This document shows positions 1 through 8,169 of a DNA stretch of 64,000 nt, piece by piece. Numbering within the stretch: position 1 is the first letter of the stretch; every line of letters begins with the position of its first letter. A model generated the notes under the pieces. It saw nothing but the letters and a program-made list of their open reading frames with translations. It was not told the origin of the DNA and did no database searches. A program made the translations under genes and the position numbers. Source of the DNA: Robiginitalea marina (GTDB lineage Bacteria; Bacteroidota; Bacteroidia; Flavobacteriales; Flavobacteriaceae); the NCBI RefSeq assembly GCF_024006985.1, contig NZ_JAMXIB010000002.1, positions 124,001 through 188,000 of the forward strand, given 5' to 3'.

Positions 1-540
1 ATCCTCATGGTGCAGGTGGAGCCAGTCGTAAAGGGCAAGTTTGTCGCCGAGTACCTCTTCGTCGTAGACGGTTACGTAGGGGATTTCGGCATAGGTGAGC
101 ACCATGGTAACCGCATCGTCCCAGGGCGGGTTGTCGCTGGGGGTGTACACCGCAATCCTGGGGGCTTTCTCCAGAATCACCGCCTCCTGGTTCTGGGAAG
201 GGCTGGCGATCAGGTCCAGGATTTCGGACGCCTGGGGGTCGCTGAGCACCTCAAAGGAAACGCCGCGGATACGGCATTCATTGCGGATCAGTTCCCCGTC
301 GGGCAATAAAAAGGAACCGCCCCGATAATTGAGCAGCCACTGCACCTTCTGGTTTTTGCTAAGGACCCAGTACGTGATCCCATAGGCCTTCAGGTGGTTT
401 TCCTGCCCTTCCGCATCCATGGGGATCAGGATCATGGAAGCGGATATGCGCAACAGCCCGGCAAAAAAGAGGATCAGGGACAGTAAGCGAAAACGCGGGT
501 AAAAAAGGGCGGGGTTATTTGGGTCAAAAGGGTACATCAT
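1..540 (-). CDS. AsnB-like secreted protein, 3' end cut by window edge
   Basis: About 180 N-terminal residues are visible, and the gene runs off the left edge. It opens with ATG ATG at 540 and 537, overlapping the end of dnaB by up to 17 bp. An N-terminal hydrophobic stretch (LLSLILFFAGLL, residues about 19-30) looks like a signal peptide. The motifs ILIPMDAEG, AYGITYWVLSK, PWDDAVTMVLTYAEIPY and DWLHLHHED match, from memory, a flavobacterial family annotated as asparagine synthetase B. No N-terminal nucleophilic Cys of a class II glutamine amidotransferase is present, so the enzymatic name is doubtful. The tight overlap suggests co-transcription with dnaB. Confidence 0.6.
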   Translation of the reverse strand, partial: MMYPFDPNNPALFYPRFRLLSLILFFAGLLRISASMILIPMDAEGQENHLKAYGITYWVLSKNQKVQWLLNYRGGSFLLPDGELIRNECRIRGVSFEVLSDPQASEILDLIASPSQNQEAVILEKAPRIAVYTPSDNPPWDDAVTMVLTYAEIPYVTVYDEEVLGDKLALYDWLHLHHED

Positions 541-2074
541 CATCCGGGTCGGCCTCGGGGAGGGCGTTCATGGAACTGCCAAAGGCCTGCTCCGCACTGG
601 GAAGGTCCCTGGTGATGAACGGGTTTTCCCCCTCGGCATTCATTTTGGATTGAAACTCAAACGGAGAATCAAAGTCATCCAAATTATCAAATTTACCCAG
701 ATGCGCAACAAACTTTAACCGAATATTATCAAGCCCGCCATTCCGGTGCTTGGCCACAATGAATTCCGCCTGGCCCTGGGTGGGGGTGCGCTCCTCGTCG
801 TCCCACTCATCGATTTTGTAGTACTCGGGCCGGTAGATAAAGGAAACGATGTCGGCATCCTGCTCAATGGCCCCGGATTCCCTGAGGTCGGAGAGGATCG
901 GCCGCTTGCTGCCCCCCCGGGTTTCCACCGCCCGGGAAAGCTGCGAAAGGGCAATCACCGGTACGTCCAGTTCCTTGGCCAGGGCCTTCAGGTTCCGGGA
1001 GATCGTGGAGATTTCCTGTTCCCGGTTCCCACCTTTCTGACTCACCCCTGAGGTCATCAGTTGGAGGTAGTCGATGATCACCAGCTTAATGCCGTGCTGG
1101 GAGGCCAGGCGCCGGGCCTTGGCCCTGAGGTCGAAGATGGACAGGGAAGGGGTATCGTCGATGAACAGCGGAGCCTTTTCCAGGGTCTTTACCTTCACAT
1201 TCAGTTGTTCCCACTCGTGCTTTTCCAGGCGGCCGGTACGCAATTTCTCGGAAGAAAGGCCCGTCTCCGACGAAATAAGCCGGGTAATCAGCTGTACGGA
1301 AGACATCTCCAGGGAAAAGAACGCCACGGGGATATTGGCATTCACGGCAATATTCCGGGCCATCGACAGGGTCAGGGCCGTTTTACCCATACCCGGGCGG
1401 GCGGCAATGATGACCAGGTCGCTGGGCTGCCACCCCGAAGTGAGCCGGTCTACCTTGTCAAAGCCGGAGGGGATGCCGCTCAGGCCTTCTTTGTTCGAGA
1501 TTTCCTCAATCCGCTTTTTGGCCTGTATCACCAGGTTCTGGGCGGTCTCCGCAGACCGCTTCAGGTTGCCCTGGGTTACCTCATACAGCTTGGCTTCCGC
1601 ATTGTCGAGGAGGTCGAAAACGTCCGTAGCCTCTTCATAGGCCTCCTCGATGATTTCGCTGGAGATCTTGATCAGGCTCCGCTGGATGTACTTCTGCAGG
1701 ATGATGCGGGCATGGAACTCAATATGGGCCGAGGAAGCCACTTTCTGGGTGAGTTTGATCAGGTAAAAGTCCCCTCCGACCGCTTCGAGTTTGCCTTCCT
1801 GTTTGAGTTGGGCCGAAACGGTTAATAAATCGACGGGTTCGGAAGATTCGAAGAGCCTGAAGATGGCCTCGTAGATATACCGGTGGGCTTCTTTATAAAA
1901 CACATCCGGATGCAGGATGTCGATAACCTCATCGACCCCCTTTTTATCGATCATCATAGCGCCAAGCACAACCTCCTCTAAATCAACAGCTTGCGGAGGT
2001 ATTTTTCCCCGCTCCAACGGAATAATCTCGGCCATCCCGATTTTCCGGCCGGCTAGCGCTCTGGTTTTTTCCAT
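524..2074 (-). CDS. dnaB: Replicative DNA helicase DnaB
   Basis: Hexameric replicative helicase that unwinds the fork and contacts primase. The 516 residues show the N-terminal DnaB domain (about 27-130, PPQAVDLEEVVLGAMM), a helical linker, and a RecA-type ATPase with Walker A ARPGMGKTAL (225-234), Walker B LVIIDYLQLM (331-340) and the C-terminal DLRESGAIEQDAD and AKHRNG motifs. Length is normal and there is no intein. The ATG at 2074 is kept because relatives have a similar lead of about 28 residues before PPQA; a second in-frame Met lies 13 residues downstream. A TAnnTTTG element lies only 6 bp upstream, implying a very short leader. The acidic C-terminal tail overlaps the next gene. Confidence 0.97.
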   Translation of the reverse strand: MEKTRALAGRKIGMAEIIPLERGKIPPQAVDLEEVVLGAMMIDKKGVDEVIDILHPDVFYKEAHRYIYEAIFRLFESSEPVDLLTVSAQLKQEGKLEAVGGDFYLIKLTQKVASSAHIEFHARIILQKYIQRSLIKISSEIIEEAYEEATDVFDLLDNAEAKLYEVTQGNLKRSAETAQNLVIQAKKRIEEISNKEGLSGIPSGFDKVDRLTSGWQPSDLVIIAARPGMGKTALTLSMARNIAVNANIPVAFFSLEMSSVQLITRLISSETGLSSEKLRTGRLEKHEWEQLNVKVKTLEKAPLFIDDTPSLSIFDLRAKARRLASQHGIKLVIIDYLQLMTSGVSQKGGNREQEISTISRNLKALAKELDVPVIALSQLSRAVETRGGSKRPILSDLRESGAIEQDADIVSFIYRPEYYKIDEWDDEERTPTQGQAEFIVAKHRNGGLDNIRLKFVAHLGKFDNLDDFDSPFEFQSKMNAEGENPFITRDLPSAEQAFGSSMNALPEADPDDDVPF

Positions 2075-2079
2075 AACTT

Positions 2080-2087
2080 CAAAAGTA
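2080..2087 (-). promoter_or_regulatory. Bacteroidota -7 element upstream of dnaB
   Basis: On the minus strand the bases read TACTTTTG, a perfect TAnnTTTG. It sits 6 bp before the dnaB ATG, so the transcript would be almost leaderless or the true start lies slightly downstream. No clear TTG is seen at the -33 position. Confidence 0.55.
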
Positions 2088-2183
2088 GGGAATTAAGATT
2101 AAGGGAACCCCGGGAAAGCCCTCCCGATATTCACCATTCATTGACAAAAGCCCTGTTGATAAGTTACAACATTTTGTTCATAA

Positions 2184-2216
2184 CCAAAAAAATCCGGGGC
2201 GCGGCGCCCCGGATTT
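2184..2216 (-). terminator. Rho-independent terminator after accA
   Basis: A 12-bp GC-rich stem (AATCCGGGGCGC pairing with GCGCCCCGGATT, 2191-2215) is followed, reading the minus strand, by a run of T residues. It lies just downstream of the accA stop codon and separates accA from the dnaB promoter. Confidence 0.85.
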
Positions 2217-2242
2217 CCCATAACCGTGCGAAGGTAAATGCC

Positions 2243-3196
2243 TTATCCCCGGAAAACCCCCATGGAGGCGTATTTCTCCATCCGCTGGGTGACCAGGTCT
2301 TTTGGTGATAACTTTTTGAGTTCCTGATAGTGCTTGTCAATCCTGTCGCTCACGATCTCGAACGTCTTTTCGCGGTTGGCGTGCGCCCCCCCGACGGGTT
2401 CGCGAACGATCTCATCGATCAGTTTCAGCTTTTTCATGTCGGAGGCTGTGAGCTTCAGGGCCTCGGCTGCCTGCTCCTTGTATTCCCAGCTGCGCCAGAG
2501 GATGGAAGAACAGGATTCCGGGGAGATCACGGAATACCAGGTATTCTCGAGCATCAGCACCCGGTCGCCCACGCCAATGCCCAGGGCTCCCCCGGAAGCA
2601 CCTTCCCCGATAATCAGTACGATGATGGGCACCTTCAGGCGGGTCATTTCCAGGATATTCCGGGCAATGGCCTCGCCCTGCCCCCGCTCCTCCGCTTCGA
2701 TCCCCGGGTAGGCCCCAGGGGTGTCGATCAGGGAAACCACCGGCAGGTCAAATTTCTCGGCCGACTTCATCAGCCGGAGGGCCTTCCGGTATCCTTCGGG
2801 GTTGGCCATCCCGAAATTGCGGTATTGCCGGGTTTTGGTGTTATACCCCTTTTGCTGCCCGATGAACATGTACGACTGGTCGCCGATTTTCCCCAGGCCC
2901 CCGATCATCGCCTTGTCGTCGCGCACGGTGCGGTCGCCGTGAAGTTCCAGGAAGGTTTCCCCGCAGATGGCGCGGATGTAGTCCATGGTGTAGGGCCGGC
3001 TGGGGTGGCGGGAAAGCTGGACCCGCTGCCAGGGGGTCAGGTTTTTGTAGATCTCCTTTCGGGTATCGTGGAGCTTTTTTTCAATCTGCTTGCAGGTTTC
3101 GGTGACGTCCACCTCGCTTTCTTCCCCGATCAACTGGCATTTGTCCAATTGTTCCTCCAGTTCTTTGATCGGCAGTTCAAAATCCAGGTATTCCAT
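2243..3196 (-). CDS. accA: Acetyl-CoA carboxylase carboxyltransferase subunit alpha
   Basis: Cytoplasmic alpha subunit of the carboxyltransferase that moves carboxyl from carboxybiotin to acetyl-CoA, giving malonyl-CoA for fatty acid synthesis. The 317 residues have the expected length. Recognisable motifs are the N-terminal [14 protein letters not shown] coiled segment, [22 protein letters not shown], the crotonase-fold [34 protein letters not shown] and the glycine-rich [12 protein letters not shown] oxyanion region. It has its own TAnnTTTG element (3229-3236) and terminator, so it is probably monocistronic. accD is not in the window. Confidence 0.97.
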   Translation of the reverse strand: MEYLDFELPIKELEEQLDKCQLIGEESEVDVTETCKQIEKKLHDTRKEIYKNLTPWQRVQLSRHPSRPYTMDYIRAICGETFLELHGDRTVRDDKAMIGGLGKIGDQSYMFIGQQKGYNTKTRQYRNFGMANPEGYRKALRLMKSAEKFDLPVVSLIDTPGAYPGIEAEERGQGEAIARNILEMTRLKVPIIVLIIGEGASGGALGIGVGDRVLMLENTWYSVISPESCSSILWRSWEYKEQAAEALKLTASDMKKLKLIDEIVREPVGGAHANREKTFEIVSDRIDKHYQELKKLSPKDLVTQRMEKYASMGVFRG

Positions 3197-3228
3197 GGAA
3201 CGGCAATTTAATGGGAGTTTGGTCTGGG

Positions 3229-3236
3229 CAAAGATA
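3229..3236 (-). promoter_or_regulatory. Bacteroidota -7 element upstream of accA
   Basis: The minus strand reads TATCTTTG, a perfect TAnnTTTG, 33 bp before the accA start codon. No good -33 TTG was found. Confidence 0.6.
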
Positions 3237-3291
3237 AACTATCCGGGAAAACCACCCACGGCCGGGATGGAATTCTGCCGAAGAATGCGAT

Positions 3292-4374
3292 TTACCGCTT
3301 GGCCTTCTGCAGGAGGTATACCCCCAGGGCCCCGAACAACAGGTTGGGGACCACCACGGCGAGCAGGGGCGGAAACCCCGATTGTTCCGCCAGGGTCCCG
3401 AAAACCTTGTCCATGAAAATATAGATAAAGGCCACCCCGATGCCCAGGGCGAGGTTGACCCCCATCCCGCCCCTCCTTTTTATGGAGGAAACCGATACCC
3501 CGATGACCGTCAGCACAAAGGCAGTGACCGGCAGGGCCCAGCGCTTGTACGATACCATCACGTAGGTGTTTACGTTGGAGGCGCCCTTGCGCCGTTGTTC
3601 GCGAATGAAATCGTTCAGTTCGAAAAGGTTCTTGGTCTCCGCGATATACGAAACGGGGGTCAGGTCGTCGATCTGGAAGGAAAAAACGGTGTCGAGGCGC
3701 CTCAGGGTCTCCACCCGTTCGGTTTCCCCCCTCAGGGTCCGGCGGGTATAGGAAGTGAGGCGGTAAAGGCTGTCCTGGGGCACCCACCGGATATTTGCCG
3801 CACTGATCTTGAAATCCAGGGTCCCCTCTTCGGTGAAGTGCTCATAGGTAAAATTGTAGCCGATCTGCCGCTCGGGGTCAAAGCTGCTGACGTAAATATA
3901 ATCCCGGTCGCCCAGCTGGTTGAAGATATTGCTGGTGACCCGGTCCTGTTTTCCCTTTTTCAGGTACTGGAACTTGAATTCGTTGTATCCCTTGCTGGCT
4001 GCCGGCACAATGAACATCCCCATCACGAACATCAGGGAGGCGATGATGGTCGCCCCCACCCAATAGGGTTTGAGGAACCTGCCAAAGGAAACCCCCGAAC
4101 TGAGGATGGCCACGATCTCGGTGTTGTTGGCCATTTTGGAAGTGAAGAAAATGATGGAAAGGAACAGGAAAATCGGAAACAACAGGTGGCCGATGTAGAT
4201 GGTGAAGTTCAGGTAATAGATCAGGATTTCCACCAGGGGGGCTTCGTTGTCGATCATCTTCCCGATCTGCTCGGCCAGGTTCAGCATGATCCCGATGGGG
4301 ATGAACAGCATGAGCATCAACCCGAAGGTCAGCAGGTATTTCCGCAGGATGTACCGGTCGATGATGGTCAGCAT
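3292..4374 (-). CDS. LptF/LptG-family lipopolysaccharide export permease
   Basis: Inner-membrane permease of the YjgP/YjgQ (LptF/LptG) family, part of the LptBFG transporter that extracts LPS and feeds it to the periplasmic bridge. The 360 residues have the family layout: an N-terminal IIDRYILRKYLLTFG segment, three hydrophobic helices within about the first 125 residues, a beta-rich periplasmic domain (about 130-270) and three helices at the C-terminus (ALPVTAFVLTVIGVSVSS, NLALGIGVAFIYIF, LLAVVVPNLLFGALGVYLL). Only one bp separates it from the tgt stop codon, so the two genes form an operon. F and G cannot be told apart here. Confidence 0.88.
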   Translation of the reverse strand: MLTIIDRYILRKYLLTFGLMLMLFIPIGIMLNLAEQIGKMIDNEAPLVEILIYYLNFTIYIGHLLFPIFLFLSIIFFTSKMANNTEIVAILSSGVSFGRFLKPYWVGATIIASLMFVMGMFIVPAASKGYNEFKFQYLKKGKQDRVTSNIFNQLGDRDYIYVSSFDPERQIGYNFTYEHFTEEGTLDFKISAANIRWVPQDSLYRLTSYTRRTLRGETERVETLRRLDTVFSFQIDDLTPVSYIAETKNLFELNDFIREQRRKGASNVNTYVMVSYKRWALPVTAFVLTVIGVSVSSIKRRGGMGVNLALGIGVAFIYIFMDKVFGTLAEQSGFPPLLAVVVPNLLFGALGVYLLQKAKR

Positions 4375-4375
4375 A

Positions 4376-5506
4376 CTAAAGCCTCTTGTCCATTTGGCGC
4401 ACCATTTTGTCCTTCCAGGCCGCGAAGGTCCCTTCCGCGATCTTCTGCCGGGCCTCCCGCACCAGTTGCAGGTAAAAGCCCAGGTTGTGCAGGGTGGCTA
4501 TTTGTTTCCCAAGATACTCATTGGCGGCGAAAAGGTGCCGGAGGTAGGCCCTGGTGTATTCGCGGTCGACAAAGGTGCGGCCTTCGGGGTCCAGGGGCGA
4601 AAAATCGGCCTCCCACTTCTTGTTCTTGATGTTGATGGTGCCCTCGGAGGTAAACAGCATCCCGTTGCGGGCATTGCGGGTGGGCATGACGCAGTCGAAC
4701 ATGTCGACGCCCAGGGCGATGTTTTCCAGGATATTTGCGGGGGTGCCCACCCCCATGAGGTACCGTGGTTTGTCCTCCGGGAGGATGGCACAAACCGCCC
4801 CGGCCATGGCGTACATTTCTTCGGCGGGTTCCCCTACGGACAGGCCGCCGATCGCATTCCCGACGGCACCCTTTGAGGCGATGTACTCCGCGGAACGCTC
4901 CCGAAGGTCCTTGTAGGTAGACCCCTGGACGATCGGGAAAAACGATTGCCCGTACCCGTATTTCGGGGGGACTTTTTCCAGGTGTTCCAGGCAGCGGTCG
5001 AGCCATCGGTGGGTCATGTGCATGGAGCGCTCGGCGTATTTGTAATCGCAGGGGTACGGGGTGCACTCGTCAAAGGCCATAATGATATCGGCCCCGATGC
5101 TCCGCTGGAGTTCCATGACCCTTTCCGGGGTGAACACGTGGTATGACCCGTCTATATGGGATTTGAATTTGACCCCCTCCTCTTTGATCTTCCGGTTGGC
5201 CGAAAGGGAATAGACCTGGTACCCGCCGCTGTCGGTCAGGATGGCCCGGTCCCAGCCCATGAAGGCGTGCAGGCCGCCAGCCGCTTCCAGGATGTCCATA
5301 CCCGGGCGCAGGTAAAGGTGGTAGGTATTCCCCAGGATGATATCGGGGTCCACCTCTTCGCGCAGTTCGCGCTGGTGGACCCCCTTTACAGAAGCCACCG
5401 TGCCCACGGGCATAAAAATGGGGGTATGCACGGGGCCGTGGGCGGTCTGGAACAGGCCGGCCCTGGCGGACGACCCGGGGTCTTTATGCTCGAGGGTAAA
5501 ACTCAT
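4376..5506 (-). CDS. tgt: tRNA-guanine transglycosylase (queuine tRNA-ribosyltransferase)
   Basis: Exchanges the wobble guanine of GUN anticodons for a queuosine precursor. The 376 residues show the TIM-barrel motifs: TDSGGYQVYS with the Asp at 92, GGLSVGE, and FDCVMPTRNARNG with the nucleophile Asp at 271. The odd feature is the zinc site. The CxCxxC triplet that E. coli Tgt carries in DPECDCYTCRNYSRAYL reads DPEGRTFVDREYTRAYL here, so all three cysteines (positions 309, 311, 314) are Gly, Thr and Asp. The fourth ligand, His340 in TLHNLGFY, remains. It precedes lptF/G by one bp and has a perfect TAnnTTTG upstream. Confidence 0.95.
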   Translation of the reverse strand: MSFTLEHKDPGSSARAGLFQTAHGPVHTPIFMPVGTVASVKGVHQRELREEVDPDIILGNTYHLYLRPGMDILEAAGGLHAFMGWDRAILTDSGGYQVYSLSANRKIKEEGVKFKSHIDGSYHVFTPERVMELQRSIGADIIMAFDECTPYPCDYKYAERSMHMTHRWLDRCLEHLEKVPPKYGYGQSFFPIVQGSTYKDLRERSAEYIASKGAVGNAIGGLSVGEPAEEMYAMAGAVCAILPEDKPRYLMGVGTPANILENIALGVDMFDCVMPTRNARNGMLFTSEGTINIKNKKWEADFSPLDPEGRTFVDREYTRAYLRHLFAANEYLGKQIATLHNLGFYLQLVREARQKIAEGTFAAWKDKMVRQMDKRL

Positions 5507-5530
5507 CCAATGCCTTTAGCGGGGCGGTGC

Positions 5531-5538
5531 CAAAGATA
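5531..5538 (-). promoter_or_regulatory. Bacteroidota -7 element upstream of tgt
   Basis: The minus strand reads TATCTTTG, a perfect TAnnTTTG, 25 bp before the tgt start codon. It is divergent from the transketolase promoter about 100 bp away. Confidence 0.6.
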
Positions 5539-5617
5539 CGCAACTCCGCCTCAATCCTCCCTAAAGAAAGATTAAAGTTGCCGTGCCGTACCCGTTGATA
5601 AAATGTAATAACATCGG

Positions 5618-5648
5618 TTGCGAAGCCCACAGAATGCCCTTACTTTTG
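5618..5648 (+). promoter_or_regulatory. Bacteroidota sigma-A promoter for the transketolase genes
   Basis: TTG at 5618-5620, a 20-bp spacer, and TACTTTTG at 5641-5648 match the Bacteroidota -33/-7 promoter layout (TTTG, about 19 bp, TAnnTTTG). The first transketolase ATG follows 22 bp later. Confidence 0.75.
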
Positions 5649-5670
5649 GGCTGATTTTAAATTTGTGCAG

Positions 5671-6516
5671 ATGGCGGAATTAAAGGATTTGGAAGCCCTG
5701 GTGAGCCAGGTGCGCCGCGACATCGTAAGGATGGTACACGCCGTGGACTCCGGCCACCCCGGGGGGTCGCTCGGGTGTACAGAATTCCTGGTGGCCCTGT
5801 TCAACCAGGTCATGGAGATGCGGGATACCTTCGATATGGATGGCATTGGGGAGGACCTCTTTTTCCTATCCAACGGGCATATCTCCCCGGTGTATTACAG
5901 CGTGCTGGCGCGAAGGGGGTTTTTCCCCCTGGAGGAGCTCCGGACCTTCCGCAAGATCAACTCCAGGCTGCAGGGACACCCGGCCACCCATGAGGGGCTG
6001 CCCGGGATCCGCATCGCCTCGGGATCCCTGGGGCAGGGCATGTCTGTAGCCCTGGGGGCGGCCCTTGCCAAAAAACTCAACGGCGACCCGCACCTGGTCT
6101 ACAGCCTCCACGGCGACGGGGAGTTGCAGGAAGGGCAGATCTGGGAAGCCGCCATGTTTGCCGCCGGGCGCAAGGTCGATAACCTGATCGCCACCATTGA
6201 CCGGAACGGGCAGCAAATCGACGGGCCCACCGAAACGGTCATGCCCCTGGGCGACGTCCGGGAAAAATTCGAAGCCTTCGGGTGGGACGTCCTTTCCCTG
6301 AAGGAAGGGAACGACCTGCAGGCCATCCTGCAGACCATGGAGGCCGCCAAAAAACGCACCGGGAAAGGAAAGCCGGTAGCCGTGATCATGGAAACCGTCA
6401 TGGGCCATGGGGTGGACTATATGATGCACACCCACGCCTGGCACGGGAAGGCGCCCAATGACGAGCAACTGCAGCGGGCCCTGGCCCAGAACCCGGAAAC
6501 CCTGGGCGATTATTAA
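5671..6516 (+). CDS. Transketolase, N-terminal (thiamine diphosphate-binding) subunit
   Basis: First half of a split transketolase of the pentose phosphate pathway, which transfers two-carbon ketol units between sugar phosphates. The 281 residues from ATG 5671 hold the ThDP pyrophosphate-binding domain: GHPGGSLGCTEF, SNGHISPVYYSVLARRG, GSLGQGMSVALGAA, the GDGELQEGQIWEA cofactor motif and VMGHGVDYM near the end. A GTG two codons upstream is an alternative start. The partner gene follows after 18 bp and supplies the remaining domains, so the active enzyme is presumably a heteromer of the two products. Confidence 0.95.
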   Translation: MAELKDLEALVSQVRRDIVRMVHAVDSGHPGGSLGCTEFLVALFNQVMEMRDTFDMDGIGEDLFFLSNGHISPVYYSVLARRGFFPLEELRTFRKINSRLQGHPATHEGLPGIRIASGSLGQGMSVALGAALAKKLNGDPHLVYSLHGDGELQEGQIWEAAMFAAGRKVDNLIATIDRNGQQIDGPTETVMPLGDVREKFEAFGWDVLSLKEGNDLQAILQTMEAAKKRTGKGKPVAVIMETVMGHGVDYMMHTHAWHGKAPNDEQLQRALAQNPETLGDY

Positions 6517-6534
6517 CGCGAAACAAAAGGAAGC

Positions 6535-7491
6535 ATGAAAAAATACACGGATCAGGGGAAACAGGATACCCGCAGCGGTTTCGGGGCCGGGCTGGCCGAA
6601 CTCGGACGGACCAACCCCAAAGTAGTGGCCCTGTGTGCCGACCTTGTGGGCTCCCTGAAAATGGACGAGTTCATTTCGGAAAACCCCGGGCGTTTTTTCC
6701 AGGTGGGGATCGCCGAAGCCAATATGATGGGCATTGCCGCAGGCCTTACCATCGGGGGGTACATCCCCTTTACGGGCACCTTTGCGAATTTTTCCACCGG
6801 CAGGGTGTACGACCAGATCCGCCAGTCCATCGCCTACTCTGAAAAAAACGTGAAGATCTGCGCCTCCCACGCCGGCATCACCCTGGGCGAAGACGGGGCC
6901 ACCCACCAGATTCTCGAAGACATCGGCCTGATGAAGATGCTTCCCGGCATGGTGGTGATCAACCCCTGCGATTACAACCAGACCCGGGCGGCCACCCTGG
7001 CCATTGCCGTGCACCAGGGACCTGTGTACCTGCGGTTCGGCCGGCCAAAGGTGCCGAATTTCACCCCGAAGGACCAACCATTTGAAATCGGGAAAGCGCT
7101 GTTGTTGCAGGAAGGCTCCGACGTGACCATCGTGGCCACGGGGCACCTGGTGTGGGAAGCCCTGGTAGCCGCTGAGAACCTGGAAGCACGGGGGGTTTCC
7201 GCCGAAGTCATCAATATCCACACCATCAAGCCCCTCGACGAGGCAGCCCTACTGAAGTCCGTTGCCAAAACGGGTTGCGTGGTCACGGCCGAGGAGCACA
7301 ACTACTGGGGCGGGCTCGGGGAAAGCGTCGCCCGGGTGCTCACCACCCACCTGCCCGCCCCCCAGGAATTCGTCGCCACCCGCGACACTTTCGGGGAAAG
7401 CGGCACCCCAGACCAGCTAATGGAAAAATACGGGTTGAACAATAAGGCTATAGAAAAGGCCGTTTTGAGGGTAATGGAAAAAAAGTCCTGA
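6535..7491 (+). CDS. Transketolase, C-terminal (pyrimidine-binding plus C domain) subunit
   Basis: Second half of the split transketolase. The 318 residues contain the pyrimidine-binding domain (TRSGFGAGLAELG, QVGIAEANMMGIAAGL with the catalytic Glu that activates ThDP, and SHAGITLGEDGATHQ) and the C-terminal transketolase domain (VYLRFGRPKVP, VTAEEHNYWGGLGESVA, FGESGTPDQLMEKYGL). It also resembles the equivalent part of DXS, but pairing with the upstream half and the length favour transketolase. It is co-transcribed with the upstream gene. Confidence 0.95.
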   Translation: MKKYTDQGKQDTRSGFGAGLAELGRTNPKVVALCADLVGSLKMDEFISENPGRFFQVGIAEANMMGIAAGLTIGGYIPFTGTFANFSTGRVYDQIRQSIAYSEKNVKICASHAGITLGEDGATHQILEDIGLMKMLPGMVVINPCDYNQTRAATLAIAVHQGPVYLRFGRPKVPNFTPKDQPFEIGKALLLQEGSDVTIVATGHLVWEALVAAENLEARGVSAEVINIHTIKPLDEAALLKSVAKTGCVVTAEEHNYWGGLGESVARVLTTHLPAPQEFVATRDTFGESGTPDQLMEKYGLNNKAIEKAVLRVMEKKS

Positions 7492-7533
7492 TCCCGGGAT
7501 ACTCCCGGGGTAACCCTTAAAACGAAACCCTTT

Positions 7534-8103
7534 ATGAAACTATTCCCATTGATGGCCCTGCTGTTGCTATGCAGCATGGCCAGCTACGCGCAAAGCGGCT
7601 CCGGATTCGGCGTAAAAGCCGGCTTGAACTTCAACTCCAACGGAGACCTCCGCCTCGACGAGGTCCCTGACCTCAGCTCAGACACCAAAACGGGATTCCA
7701 CCTTGGGGTCTGGGGAAAATTCGGCGACCGGGTCTACCTGCGGCCCGAACTGATGTACACCAAGACCAAATCGGCCTATGACGGCGTGGATTTCGATATG
7801 CAGAAACTGGACCTCCCGGTGCTTGTGGGCCTGCGCATAATCGGGCCCCTGCACGCCTTTGCGGGCCCGGCCTTCCAGTATATCCTGGATACCGACCTGG
7901 AAGACATCAACCTGGGCGACGTGGAGAATGACTTTACCGTAGGGCTCCATATCGGGGCCGGCGTTAACCTCGGGAAGCTCGGGGTGGACCTGCGGTTTGA
8001 ACGGGGGCTCAGCTCCAATGAGGCCGAACTCGTCGATTTGGGCAACCAGCGGCTCGACACCCGCCCAAGCCAATTTATCCTCAGCCTTTCGCTGAAACTT
8101 TAG
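7534..8103 (+). CDS. Small outer-membrane beta-barrel protein (PorT-like family)
   Basis: 189 residues with a clear signal peptide (MKLFPLMALLLLCSMASYAQ) followed by alternating short beta strands: FGVKAGLNFNSNGD, VYLRPELMYTKTKS, LPVLVGLRIIGPLHAFAGPAFQYIL and the C-terminal FILSLSLKL ending on a hydrophobic residue. This is the pattern of the PorT or outer-membrane beta-barrel domain 2 family, very common in Bacteroidota. No substrate or partner can be inferred. It lies 42 bp after the transketolase genes and is closed by a strong bidirectional terminator. Confidence 0.8.
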   Translation: MKLFPLMALLLLCSMASYAQSGSGFGVKAGLNFNSNGDLRLDEVPDLSSDTKTGFHLGVWGKFGDRVYLRPELMYTKTKSAYDGVDFDMQKLDLPVLVGLRIIGPLHAFAGPAFQYILDTDLEDINLGDVENDFTVGLHIGAGVNLGKLGVDLRFERGLSSNEAELVDLGNQRLDTRPSQFILSLSLKL

Positions 8104-8126
8104 GGTTGCTATGAAAACGAAAAAGA

Positions 8127-8153
8127 AAAGTCCCCGGCCGGGGACTTTTTTTT
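8127..8153. terminator. Bidirectional terminator between convergent genes
   Basis: A perfect self-complementary stem (AAAAGTCCCCGG pairing with CCGGGGACTTTT) is flanked by A residues on one side and T8 on the other. It can stop transcripts from both the beta-barrel gene (plus) and the FKBP lipoprotein gene (minus). Confidence 0.9.
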
Positions 8154-8169
8154 ATGGGATTTCGGGAAC

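Noticed and set aside
3382-4629. Long plus-strand frames opposite lptF/G, tgt and accA
   Set aside because: They are rich in Pro, Gly and Arg or His, as expected for shadows of GC-rich genes, and have no recognisable domains.
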